Origin: JBNGOQ01 sp050589645
Lineage (GTDB): Bacteria; Bacteroidota; Bacteroidia; Flavobacteriales; Flavobacteriaceae
Assembly: GCF_050589645.1 (NCBI RefSeq)
Contig: NZ_JBNGOQ010000004.1
Span: forward strand, 1 to 64,000
Direction: 5' to 3'
Length of the DNA: 64,000 nucleotides
In this document: positions 18,438-26,671 of the stretch, in pieces
Position numbering within the stretch: the stretch's first letter is position 1
How the letters are laid out: each line of letters begins with the position of its first letter
Notes under the pieces: generated by a model
Database searches by the model: none
What the model saw: only the letters and a program-made list of their open reading frames with translations
Told to the model about the DNA's origin: nothing
Program-made: the position numbers and the translations under genes

Positions 18438-19645
18438 CTGTTTTTTCGCCCAGTTTCGGGGTAGACCAACTTTTTAAGGGCCGTGCTTAATTGTTGCTGT
18501 GCTTCCGAACTTTCATGGAGGTTGGGGTTGCTCCTTGAAAAGGCAACGGCAAAGATATGGAATCGAACCCGCGCTACCATCTTCTCCATTTCCGGACCGG
18601 AATCAACCCCTAGCTTTTCCAAGGCCTCCAATTCTTTTTTCCACCAGGAAAGGTCGCTTTTTTCCGGCGATTCAAAATCCTTTAACAAACGCCTGTTAAA
18701 GGTTTCCACAAGCTGGGCTTCGGTCTCCAATACTTTTTCCATGGCCTTAAGATTGCTCCTAAAAGTCTTGTCCTGTTGTAATGCCTTAAATTTTCGCTTA
18801 ACCGTATCCGTATTGAAGAAGCTGCTGTACGTACGCAACAGGCGGCTATAGTTTTCCGCTGCCTGTACCCATCTCTCTTTATGTTCTTCTTTTTGGGCCA
18901 ACTGATAATCACGGAGATATAAGCGCTTTAGATCACTATCTTTCATAATAACATGGCCTTTTTTATGCGCCTGTACCTGCAGCCAATCAAAAGCCCTTAA
19001 AATTTGTTCTTTAGGCGGCCAACGGTGATCGCCATCATAGGTGATCAGGGTGTGATTAAAATCCATCTTTTCCAACAGATTGCGAACATTGACCATTTCG
19101 CGATAGTTCATATCCCGATCTCCGCAAATGCCCGCGTAGGCATATTCCTGTACTGTGGGTTGGTAGAAGGGAATATGGGCAAACCCGGCCCCACAGGCAA
19201 TTACACCCGCCATCTTGTCGGTAGTGGTCGCTATTGCGGATGCCAAACGGGACCCACCGGAAAACCCGGCCAGATAGATCAAGTTTTCGTCAATGGAGAA
19301 TCTTGAAAAAATATGGGCAAACAGACGGTTGGTAAGCTCAAAGCCATGGTCGTAAGATCCATTTCTAATGTTGTTGGAACACACCAGCAGGTGGCCATAT
19401 TTTTCTGCGGCGGGGATAAAGGTCTTAACTCCCAGTTTTGCACGAGCCGCCGGTTCAAAGATGAACAAAACGGGAGTGAGCTTGTTGGGATCAAAGGAGT
19501 TGGGGAGATATAGGGCAAAGCTCTCGTTTTCGGAGTTCGATACTTCCAGGGAATCCATAATGATTCCTCTCTCATACCTGTGCGGTTCCTGCGCAACAAC
19601 CGTGCAATAGATGAAAAAAAGAAGTGGAATAAGGAACCGTTTCAT
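18434..19645 (-). CDS. Exported alpha/beta-hydrolase-like protein with C-terminal helical region
   Basis: 403 residues from the ATG at 19645, which gives a signal peptide (MKRFLIPLLFFIYCTVVAQ); an ATG 18 bp upstream lies inside the predicted promoter. The first 230 residues are an alpha/beta hydrolase: SFDPNKLTPVLFIFEP strand, the nucleophile elbow AGFSGGSRLA (about residue 125) and a late DGDHRWPP segment that supplies the histidine. The remainder (about 235-400) is charged and helical with no recognised domain. The substrate is unknown; polyester or peptide cleavage is possible. The stop overlaps the C5 methyltransferase start. Confidence 0.7.
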   Translation of the reverse strand: MKRFLIPLLFFIYCTVVAQEPHRYERGIIMDSLEVSNSENESFALYLPNSFDPNKLTPVLFIFEPAARAKLGVKTFIPAAEKYGHLLVCSNNIRNGSYDHGFELTNRLFAHIFSRFSIDENLIYLAGFSGGSRLASAIATTTDKMAGVIACGAGFAHIPFYQPTVQEYAYAGICGDRDMNYREMVNVRNLLEKMDFNHTLITYDGDHRWPPKEQILRAFDWLQVQAHKKGHVIMKDSDLKRLYLRDYQLAQKEEHKERWVQAAENYSRLLRTYSSFFNTDTVKRKFKALQQDKTFRSNLKAMEKVLETEAQLVETFNRRLLKDFESPEKSDLSWWKKELEALEKLGVDSGPEMEKMVARVRFHIFAVAFSRSNPNLHESSEAQQQLSTALKKLVYPETGRKNR

Positions 19646-19649
19646 GGGC

Positions 19650-19657
19650 CAAAAATA
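19650..19657 (-). promoter_or_regulatory. Predicted -7 element four bases before an ATG (leaderless gene)
   Basis: On the minus strand the sequence reads TATTTTTG, then four bases, then the ATG at 19645. A transcript starting at the usual distance from TAnnTTTG would begin at or within a few bases of the start codon. The same arrangement precedes rbfA. Confidence 0.55.
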
Positions 19658-19677
19658 CATCATCGGATTTGTATTGC

Positions 19678-21801
19678 CTATTCCAGGGCGAAGGCAACGA
19701 TTTTATTTCCTTTGTCCGTGCCCAGTTTTTCCCCGCCACAGGCAATGGCCACATACTGTTTTCCATCTACCATATACGTGGCCGGGGTGGCAAAGGCAGC
19801 CGCAGGGAGCTGGTACTCCCAAAGTATTTTCCCCGTATGTTTATCAAAGGCCCTGAAAAACCCATCTTTGGTGGCACCAATGAACAATAGACCGTTTTGG
19901 GTAACAACGGCCCCACCGTAGTTTTCGGTCCCTGTTGTTGGAAAACCCTGCGCCTTTAGGGCCGCTGTTTCCCCAAAAGGAACAGACCAGCGATAGCTGC
20001 CCGTATTTAGATCAATGGCATGTAGCGTTCCCCATGGGGGCGATATGGCCGGAAGTCCCTGACTATCCAAAAACTTGGTATATCCTTTGTGTTGGTACGG
20101 TGGCCCTTCCGGCCCTTCCGAAAAGTATTTTTTATCTTTTTCCAGCGTTTCCTTCTGATCAAACAAGAATCGTAGCAATGCCTCTATTTCTTCCTTTGTA
20201 AGTTGAGGAAAGCCGGTCATCATTCCCTTTCCCTGGGTTATGGTCAGGGCGACTTCCTCCTTGTTTTTACGGGATTTTAGTCCAAGGAGTGAAGGAAAGC
20301 CGCTTGCGGAGATTCCCTCTCGGTCTTTTTGATGGCAACTGGCACATAGCTTCCGATAGACTCCTTCCCCAGGAGATAGCTGATTTTCCTCATCCTTGGG
20401 CTCCATTTGCAAAAGGAACGCCATTTCGTTTGCGTTTACATATAGAATGCCCTCTTCGGGATCTGCGGAGGCCCCGCCCCACTCAGCGGCCCCATCATAG
20501 CCTGGAAGGAGCAAAACAGGGGTGATATTCGGAGGGGCATATTGGCGTTTGTCTGCTTTTTCCAGGATTTCCATCAATGCGGCCTCGTTTTCTGCATAGG
20601 GACTGATGTCCTCTGAGGTTAAATCCTGGGAGAGCCGTGCAAAGGGCTTTGGCCTTGCGGGTATAGGCTGGGTCTTCCAGGCCTGTTCCCCTTCCAAGTG
20701 CGATTCGGGTACGGGTACTTCGGTAATATCGAACAAGGGCTTGCCGGTCCTGCGGTCAAAAACATATACATAGCCCTGTTTGGTTACCTGGGCCACGGCC
20801 GGAATTTTTACCCCCTTCCTGGATACGGTGACCAGGTTGGGCGGAGCGGGAGGATCACGATCCCAAATATCGTGATGGGTAAATTGAAAATGCCAGACTA
20901 ATTTTCCGGTGCTGGCGTCCAGAGCCAAAAGACAATCGGAATACAGGTTGCTTCCCTTTCTATCGCCACCATAAAAATCCGGGGCAGCAGATCCCGTGGG
21001 AACGTAGAGGATTCCGGTTGTTTCATCCAGTGCCATGCCCGCCCAATTGTTGGCCGCGCCTATTTTATCATCCCTATAGGCCTCTTTGTTCTCCCAACTT
21101 TCGTAACCGGGCTCACCAGGATGAGGAATGGTATGGAACCCCCAGGCCAGTTCCCCGGTGAGGATATTAAAGGCCATGATATCCCCGGGCGCCGCACCGG
21201 CACCCTCGGACACCCGAAGGGGCATTACGATAAGATCTTGATATACGGTGCCTGGGGTGTTGGATATTACAAATTTGTCCTTGGCGCTTTGGGGAAGTCC
21301 TGAACGCAAATCGATTTTCCCTCCCTGACCAAAACTGGCTATGGGTTTTCCCGTTAGTGCGTTCAACGCGTACAGATGGGAACCCATGGTGTACAAAATA
21401 CGCTTGTCCCTTCCCTTTGCCCAATAAGAGACCCCGCGGCTGGTAGAGTGCCATACTTTTAGTGAATCCCCAAAACGCCAAAGTTCCTTCCCTGTTTTGG
21501 CATTTAATGCCACTGCCCTTAGGGCGGCGGTAACGCCGTACAAAATGGTATCTACGACGATGGGATTCATTTGCATCTGGCCCCAATCGGGGGCGGAATA
21601 GGACCAGGCTATTTTAAGGTCGGAAACGTTTTCCTTGGTGATTTGTGATAGGGTGGAGTAGTGGTTGCGGTCGGGCCCTCCCAGATAAGAGGACCAGGTA
21701 TCATAGGACTTTGTTACAGACTCTTTTCGCTTTCCCTCACTACAACCACATACAGTCCAGAGGAAGACATGGGCTACCACTAAAAAAAAGCACCTTAACA
21801 T
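19678..21801 (-). CDS. PQQ-dependent dehydrogenase lipoprotein with inserted cytochrome c domain
   Basis: 707 residues from the ATG at 21801. An upstream in-frame GTG at 21834 is less likely because the ATG gives a lipoprotein signal (MLRCFFLVVAHVFLWTVCGC). The body is an eight-bladed quinoprotein propeller: W-motif repeats such as NALTGKPIASFG, NILTGELAWGF, DASTGKLVWHF and DKHTGKILWEY. A c-type haem site, CASCH (about residue 485), with distal Met candidates (GKGMMTGFP), is inserted before the last blades. Such enzymes oxidise sugars or alcohols outside the membrane and pass electrons through the haem to the respiratory chain. No PQQ synthesis genes are visible here, so the cofactor must come from elsewhere. 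Confidence 0.9.
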   Translation of the reverse strand: MLRCFFLVVAHVFLWTVCGCSEGKRKESVTKSYDTWSSYLGGPDRNHYSTLSQITKENVSDLKIAWSYSAPDWGQMQMNPIVVDTILYGVTAALRAVALNAKTGKELWRFGDSLKVWHSTSRGVSYWAKGRDKRILYTMGSHLYALNALTGKPIASFGQGGKIDLRSGLPQSAKDKFVISNTPGTVYQDLIVMPLRVSEGAGAAPGDIMAFNILTGELAWGFHTIPHPGEPGYESWENKEAYRDDKIGAANNWAGMALDETTGILYVPTGSAAPDFYGGDRKGSNLYSDCLLALDASTGKLVWHFQFTHHDIWDRDPPAPPNLVTVSRKGVKIPAVAQVTKQGYVYVFDRRTGKPLFDITEVPVPESHLEGEQAWKTQPIPARPKPFARLSQDLTSEDISPYAENEAALMEILEKADKRQYAPPNITPVLLLPGYDGAAEWGGASADPEEGILYVNANEMAFLLQMEPKDEENQLSPGEGVYRKLCASCHQKDREGISASGFPSLLGLKSRKNKEEVALTITQGKGMMTGFPQLTKEEIEALLRFLFDQKETLEKDKKYFSEGPEGPPYQHKGYTKFLDSQGLPAISPPWGTLHAIDLNTGSYRWSVPFGETAALKAQGFPTTGTENYGGAVVTQNGLLFIGATKDGFFRAFDKHTGKILWEYQLPAAAFATPATYMVDGKQYVAIACGGEKLGTDKGNKIVAFALE

Positions 21802-21874
21802 TTCTGAATCTATGTTTTCTTTAAGTTCATACACCAGTAAATGTAACTAAATATGCTCAGATGATTGCGAACAA

Positions 21875-23566
21875 CTATTGCGCTTCGGATACGTTTTCGT
21901 AAAGGTATATATCCCAATAGGAATCAGGGTCCTGAAAAACCCCCACTAAACGTATATCTTGAACAGCTTTGGAATCGATTTCCGCGCTGGACAGAAGATA
22001 TCTCCCCCCCATTTTTTTTAGCGCTTTAAAATCAAAGTCCAAAGCGGTTATGATTTTTGGATTTGGATTTAAGTAATTGGTTCGCAAGGCTTTGGTAAAG
22101 GCATAACACCGAGAACCCCAGTTTTTGAAATAATATGTAAGGTATGCGTCTTTTTTTAGCTCCCCCTCGATAACTCGACCAAATTCATGCTTGTGCTGTA
22201 AAGGGTAATTAGGAAGATACCCATCCAACGTATAAAATCCATTGTATTGGGCAATGGAAGGATGAATACCCAAGCTTATTACCCGATATTGATCAACAGG
22301 GTCACCAATTGTCTTTTTTACTTTGTCAAACAGATTTACCGAATAGAATTGTTTATAGGTGGGTTCGTGGTTTTGGGTTAAAAATTCATGTTTGCTAATG
22401 ATAAACCCAAGCTGTAATGACAAGAGGAGGAATGCTACCCACCTGCCAATTTTTCCCATCTCGAAGAATGTGGCCAGGGCTAGTGCAAAAAGCACATACC
22501 AAAGCATAGGATGTAAAAAGTGAAACCTTTGAAGCTGAATGGGCAACAGAGAGGTTAGCGCAACGAAAAAGTCGGAAACCGCTTCCCACCGAAACGCAGC
22601 ATAAAGAAAAGAAGTTAATAGAATAAAAACTAGGACTAGGATGTATTTTTTGCTAGGCTTTCTCGTGATAAGCCTAAGAATGAGCGCCACCAGTACCGGA
22701 ATCAAAAGATATTCGTGTAAGCTATGGGCGTGATGCTGCCCGTACCTTAATATAGTTTCCAAATGAGAGCAGGCTTCGGACAGATTCCATGGTTTTTTAT
22801 GGAATTCTGTTCTATGCGACACATAATCGCTATCAAAAAGAAAGGAATAGACTAAGGGAAAATGACCAACCAAATAAAGGACAGCTAATAAACCAATGGC
22901 GTAAAAAAAAGAAAAATTGAATTTTCTCTCACGTATCAAGTCGTGTAACAGCACCAACGACAGAACGATTAAGATGAAAAGACCGGACAAAATCAAGGAG
23001 GAATAAAATGCCAACACAACAATTATGATCCAATTTACATAATGCCGCTCTCCTTTTCTGATGCCGAGGAACGCATACAACAGCAAGGGAAGCCCGCTCA
23101 CGCTCAGGGTAAATGACCAGAAGGGAAGTAAAGAGAACAGTATAGATGCCCCACAAGAAATCGGTTCAAAGGCCTTTTGGTTCAAGAAATACTTTTTTAA
23201 CAAGAGATACATGCCAACAAATGCAACCAAACTCATAATTACTTTGTTTACAACATACCCTCCGTACATTCCAAAAAGTGAAAACCATAATATGCTAATA
23301 TCATACGTCCCATATAAGGATGACCTTGGAACACCGTTGAATACTTGCTGGACCGATGTTATAGGGGAAGAGAAAAAGGCTTGGTTATCCAGCAACATCT
23401 TTACCCAGGCAATATTGGAGTCAAGATTGTCGTGTATCCGCACAAAGGAATTTTCACCATAATAGATAAATGGCGAATAATAGGCCAAAATAAACACAAA
23501 CCCCAGAACTAGAGACCAGGAGGGTTTTTCAAGAGCGGATTTAAATCGTACCAACATTAGATTCAT
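21875..23566 (-). CDS. Polytopic GT-C-like membrane protein, DUF6044 (YkoS-like)
   Basis: 563 residues with about ten hydrophobic helices up to residue 390 and a soluble C-terminal part. The early extracytoplasmic segment (SFVRIHDNLDSNIAWVK, about 40-56) with its acidic residues, and GVPRSSLYGTYD, match what I know of the DUF6044 family that includes Bacillus subtilis YkoS. Those proteins are thought to be GT-C-fold transferases moving a sugar from a polyprenyl-phosphate carrier to an extracytoplasmic acceptor. It is the last gene of a four-gene minus-strand operon whose first gene is a GtrB/YkoT-like GT2. Base composition is more AT-rich than the flanks. Confidence 0.7.
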   Translation of the reverse strand: MNLMLVRFKSALEKPSWSLVLGFVFILAYYSPFIYYGENSFVRIHDNLDSNIAWVKMLLDNQAFFSSPITSVQQVFNGVPRSSLYGTYDISILWFSLFGMYGGYVVNKVIMSLVAFVGMYLLLKKYFLNQKAFEPISCGASILFSLLPFWSFTLSVSGLPLLLYAFLGIRKGERHYVNWIIIVVLAFYSSLILSGLFILIVLSLVLLHDLIRERKFNFSFFYAIGLLAVLYLVGHFPLVYSFLFDSDYVSHRTEFHKKPWNLSEACSHLETILRYGQHHAHSLHEYLLIPVLVALILRLITRKPSKKYILVLVFILLTSFLYAAFRWEAVSDFFVALTSLLPIQLQRFHFLHPMLWYVLFALALATFFEMGKIGRWVAFLLLSLQLGFIISKHEFLTQNHEPTYKQFYSVNLFDKVKKTIGDPVDQYRVISLGIHPSIAQYNGFYTLDGYLPNYPLQHKHEFGRVIEGELKKDAYLTYYFKNWGSRCYAFTKALRTNYLNPNPKIITALDFDFKALKKMGGRYLLSSAEIDSKAVQDIRLVGVFQDPDSYWDIYLYENVSEAQ

Positions 23567-23577
23567 TTAGGTTTGGT

Positions 23578-24717
23578 TTATAAGCGCACCGAACGTACGC
23601 TATTGACAATATGATGCAATTCTTTTTTTGAAAGGCCATAGAACAATGGTAAGCGGATTAAAGCATCCGAATAATGTTCGCATTCCTTCAGTACCCGGAC
23701 ATCACCCGTTGCGCTGTAAAAGGGACTTTTGTGCAAGCTTATGTAATGAAAAATTGCCAAGACCCCATTATTCCTCAAATGCTTAATAATAAAGTCGCGT
23801 TGCTCCTCTCCATTCGAAACCATATAAAACAAATGTGCATTGTTAGTCGCGTATTCAGGAACAATGGGCAATTGAATCTGATGGTCCATGGCCCATGCTT
23901 TCAGTTCATTGTAATATGTATTCCAGATACGTTGTCGTTGTTGCTGAATGACCTTAAGCGCTTTTAGTTGTGCATACAAAAAAGAAGCGATTATCTCGGA
24001 AGGGAGAAACGAAGACCCAACGTCTACCCACTCATATTTGTTTACTTCGTTTCTAAAAAAAGCGGAACGATTCGTTCCTTTTTCCCAAATAATTTCGGCC
24101 CTTTCATAGAACCTAGGGTCGTTTATGACCAGCATGCCCCCCTCTCCTGAAATAATATTCTTGGTTTCGTGAAAAGAAAAAGTAGCCAAATGCCCAATCG
24201 ACCCCAACGCCCTTTTGTTACCAGCAGGGTCAACATAATAGCTGTCTATTGCCTGAGCCGCATCTTCAACGACAAACAGGCCGTATTTGTCGGCCAACTT
24301 CATTATTGCACCCATATCACATGCCACTCCGGCATAATGAACCGGAACAATCGCCTTAGTTTTTTTGGTGATTAAAGCTTCAATCTGGGACTCGTCCATG
24401 TTCGGACAATCTTCGCGTGAATCAACAAAAACAATTCTAGCCTTTCTTAGTGCGAAGGCGTTGGCAGTGCTAACAAAGGTGTATGAAGGCATTATCACCT
24501 CATCCCCCTCCTTAATATCCAATAATATGGCAGCCATCTCTAGGGCATCCGTGCAGGACGTGGTCAACAGGCATTTTCCAAACCCAAAACGCTCTTTAAA
24601 AAACGCATGGCACAAACGAGTGTATTTCCCATTACCGGAGAGATGCCCACTATTGACGGCATCCTGGATATAACCAAATTCCTCACCCGTCAAATGCGGT
24701 TTGTTAAATGGTATCAT
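23578..24717 (-). CDS. dTDP-4-amino-4,6-dideoxygalactose transaminase (WecE/RffA-like)
   Basis: A 379-residue PLP-dependent sugar aminotransferase of the DegT/DnrJ/EryC1/StrS family, closest in pattern to WecE/RffA. Marks: N-terminal IPFNKPHLTGEE and SGHLSGNGKYT, the TSCTDALEMAA segment, VVEDAAQA (PLP-binding Asp) and FSFHETKNIISGEGG with the Schiff-base lysine. WecE makes dTDP-4-amino-4,6-dideoxygalactose (fucosamine precursor) from the 4-keto sugar; the exact nucleotide sugar here is inferred. It sits between the acyltransferase (5 bp upstream side) and the YkoS-like gene (11 bp), in one operon. Confidence 0.88.
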   Translation of the reverse strand: MIPFNKPHLTGEEFGYIQDAVNSGHLSGNGKYTRLCHAFFKERFGFGKCLLTTSCTDALEMAAILLDIKEGDEVIMPSYTFVSTANAFALRKARIVFVDSREDCPNMDESQIEALITKKTKAIVPVHYAGVACDMGAIMKLADKYGLFVVEDAAQAIDSYYVDPAGNKRALGSIGHLATFSFHETKNIISGEGGMLVINDPRFYERAEIIWEKGTNRSAFFRNEVNKYEWVDVGSSFLPSEIIASFLYAQLKALKVIQQQRQRIWNTYYNELKAWAMDHQIQLPIVPEYATNNAHLFYMVSNGEEQRDFIIKHLRNNGVLAIFHYISLHKSPFYSATGDVRVLKECEHYSDALIRLPLFYGLSKKELHHIVNSVRSVRL

Positions 24718-24722
24718 AAATC

Positions 24723-25511
24723 TTACATTGGGGTGAACTTAGCTTTTTCCGGAAGCAAAAAATTCATAAATGCAATTTCCTCGAGTGTATTCCTTTTCGT
24801 GTATTTTCTTGATGAGACAATGAAGTAAGTAACATCCTCATTTTTTATTTCAGCTTCATTTTCGATTATTCTCAGCTTCCGTGGAGCAGTACTAAAATCT
24901 TGTAAATACTGATTCATTACCCTTATTTTTTCGGGAAGAGGCACTTCTTGGAACGGGCGTCCAATTTTGTCCGTTAAATCGATTGCAGGAGAACCCCCGT
25001 AAATGCGGTTGTATTTCATATCTGAGGTGATTACAGACCCTACGAGTGCCATGGATTTGCTCTCTACGGAAACAGGCGATAGGATGCAATGCCCCACTAA
25101 CCAAACGTCGTCACCGATTACAAGCTCTTTTTCCGATTTAAAACGACTTCCCTCAAGGGTATCACCGTACTTTATATGGCTCCACATTTGGGATTGCGCA
25201 CCTATCCCACAGTTATTTCCAATCGTCACGCCCCCTATTGAATCAATTATGGTGTATTGCCCAATCCAAGCATTATGACCTATCGTACAAGGCTTGTAGC
25301 CATGGATGTTCGTATGGTGATGAACTTTTGAATAGTCTCCTATATCAAATTCATCAATAATAATTTGCACATTGGAACCAATGTAACAATTGTCACCAAT
25401 AACAATGTTATGTGCCTTTCCATTAAGCCCTTTAATGCTTGCGGTAGGCTCTATCACAGTGTTAATGCCGACACTTATATGCTCTGAATGAATATTTGGA
25501 AAATGCGTCAT
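24723..25511 (-). CDS. Left-handed beta-helix (hexapeptide) acyltransferase
   Basis: 262 residues with hexapeptide-repeat coils from about 15 to 170: IVIGDNCYIGSN, VTIGNNCGIG, LVIGDDVWLVGH and MALVGSVIT, the [LIV]-G-x4 pattern of the LbH fold. The likely catalytic histidine lies in the YSKVHHHTNIHG stretch. The C-terminal 90 residues are not repeat-like. Such enzymes acetylate or formylate amino sugars; the neighbouring WecE-type aminotransferase suggests the 4-amino group as acceptor. The start overlaps the end of the GT2 gene by ATGA (25508-25511), supporting translational coupling. Confidence 0.82.
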   Translation of the reverse strand: MTHFPNIHSEHISVGINTVIEPTASIKGLNGKAHNIVIGDNCYIGSNVQIIIDEFDIGDYSKVHHHTNIHGYKPCTIGHNAWIGQYTIIDSIGGVTIGNNCGIGAQSQMWSHIKYGDTLEGSRFKSEKELVIGDDVWLVGHCILSPVSVESKSMALVGSVITSDMKYNRIYGGSPAIDLTDKIGRPFQEVPLPEKIRVMNQYLQDFSTAPRKLRIIENEAEIKNEDVTYFIVSSRKYTKRNTLEEIAFMNFLLPEKAKFTPM

Positions 25512-26425
25512 TTGACTATTTTGTCGATTATAAAAAAGGGCCTTTTTTTTGTAGTATCAAACACTTTCCCGACATATAATCCCAAAATCCCTATTGAAAA
25601 GATAATTATCCCTGCCAAAAACCAAATAGATAGAATTAGGCTTGTATAACCAAGAACAACAATAGAACCAGTCAGGTATTTGACCAAGTAAAAAATACCC
25701 ACCAAAAAAGAAACCAGTGAAATAAACAACCCAAACCTCACCGTAAGAATTAGGGGCTTGTTTGAAAAAGTCAAAAAGATATTGACAGCTAACCTAAAAA
25801 GCTTTTGAAAAGTATAGGAGGACTTACCGGCCTCTCTTTTAGCATGATTTACGTCGACTGTTGTTTTTTTATAACCAACCCATTGAACCATAATAGGAAA
25901 CACTCGTATAATATCACCCATGTCCAAAACGGCCCGAATAACTTTTTTATGGTAAACACCAAAGTTCGCTACAGACCGGTCCTGTTTTGTGTCTGTAAAG
26001 AATGAAAGCAATCTATAAAAACAGAGCGAAAATTGCTTTTTAAGAAAATTGTCTTTCCGGGCTTTTCTTCTTGCCAACACAATATCATACCCCTCCATTG
26101 CCTTCTTAAACAAAACCGGAATTTCTTCGGGTTGATCTTGAAGATCACAATCCATAACGATTATCCAATCTCCCCTAGCTTGTTGCAATCCAGCAGTAAT
26201 TGCGTAATGCTGTCCAAAGTTTCTACTAAGCTTTATTCCGACCACTTCCTTGTTCGCGGACGCAATACCTTCGACAATGCTCCAGGAATTATCAGGACTG
26301 CCGTCTTCAACCAAGATGATTTCGTAATCTTCGGCAACGGTTTCCATGCTATCTTGAATCCTATGCACCAAAAGGGAAAGAACCCTTTCAGCCATATAAA
26401 CCGGACTAACAACAGATACTTTCAT
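25508..26425 (-). CDS. GtrB/YkoT-like polyprenyl-phosphate glycosyltransferase
   Basis: A 305-residue family-2 glycosyltransferase. The GT-A domain shows VVSPVYMAERVL (3-14), EIILVEDGSPDNSW (about 38-51), IVMDCDLQDQPEEIP (about 94-108, metal/nucleotide site) and CFYRLLSF. Two C-terminal membrane helices (about 230-255 and 265-290) follow, as in GtrB, ArnC and dolichyl-phosphate mannose synthases. It probably loads a sugar onto undecaprenyl phosphate at the cytoplasmic face. First gene of the operon with acyltransferase, aminotransferase and the YkoS-like membrane protein. Confidence 0.9.
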   Translation of the reverse strand: MKVSVVSPVYMAERVLSLLVHRIQDSMETVAEDYEIILVEDGSPDNSWSIVEGIASANKEVVGIKLSRNFGQHYAITAGLQQARGDWIIVMDCDLQDQPEEIPVLFKKAMEGYDIVLARRKARKDNFLKKQFSLCFYRLLSFFTDTKQDRSVANFGVYHKKVIRAVLDMGDIIRVFPIMVQWVGYKKTTVDVNHAKREAGKSSYTFQKLFRLAVNIFLTFSNKPLILTVRFGLFISLVSFLVGIFYLVKYLTGSIVVLGYTSLILSIWFLAGIIIFSIGILGLYVGKVFDTTKKRPFFIIDKIVK

Positions 26426-26500
26426 TTTGCGTGATACATCATTTGCACAAAGAAATCGAAAATGGGAACAGGTATAGAAATAATGAGCGGATTACCAGGC

Positions 26501-26508
26501 CAAAAATA
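26501..26508 (-). promoter_or_regulatory. Predicted -7 element of the glycan-modification operon (TATTTTTG)
   Basis: A full TAnnTTTG match on the minus strand, about 75 bp before the GT2 start codon. It is the only full match in the 246-bp gap upstream of the operon, and would serve all four genes. Confidence 0.5.
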
Positions 26509-26671
26509 CAATAATTTTTGACGGGCTAAAAACGGTACAGCCTAAATATATCTATCTGAGCTGGTCTAAATGAAAAAGGTAAAAAAATGGAGTCTAGTTC
26601 AGCAATCACCTAAAAGAGCAACCATTCAAAAAATGTCATACGAACTCATACAAATAATTTCGCACATCACT

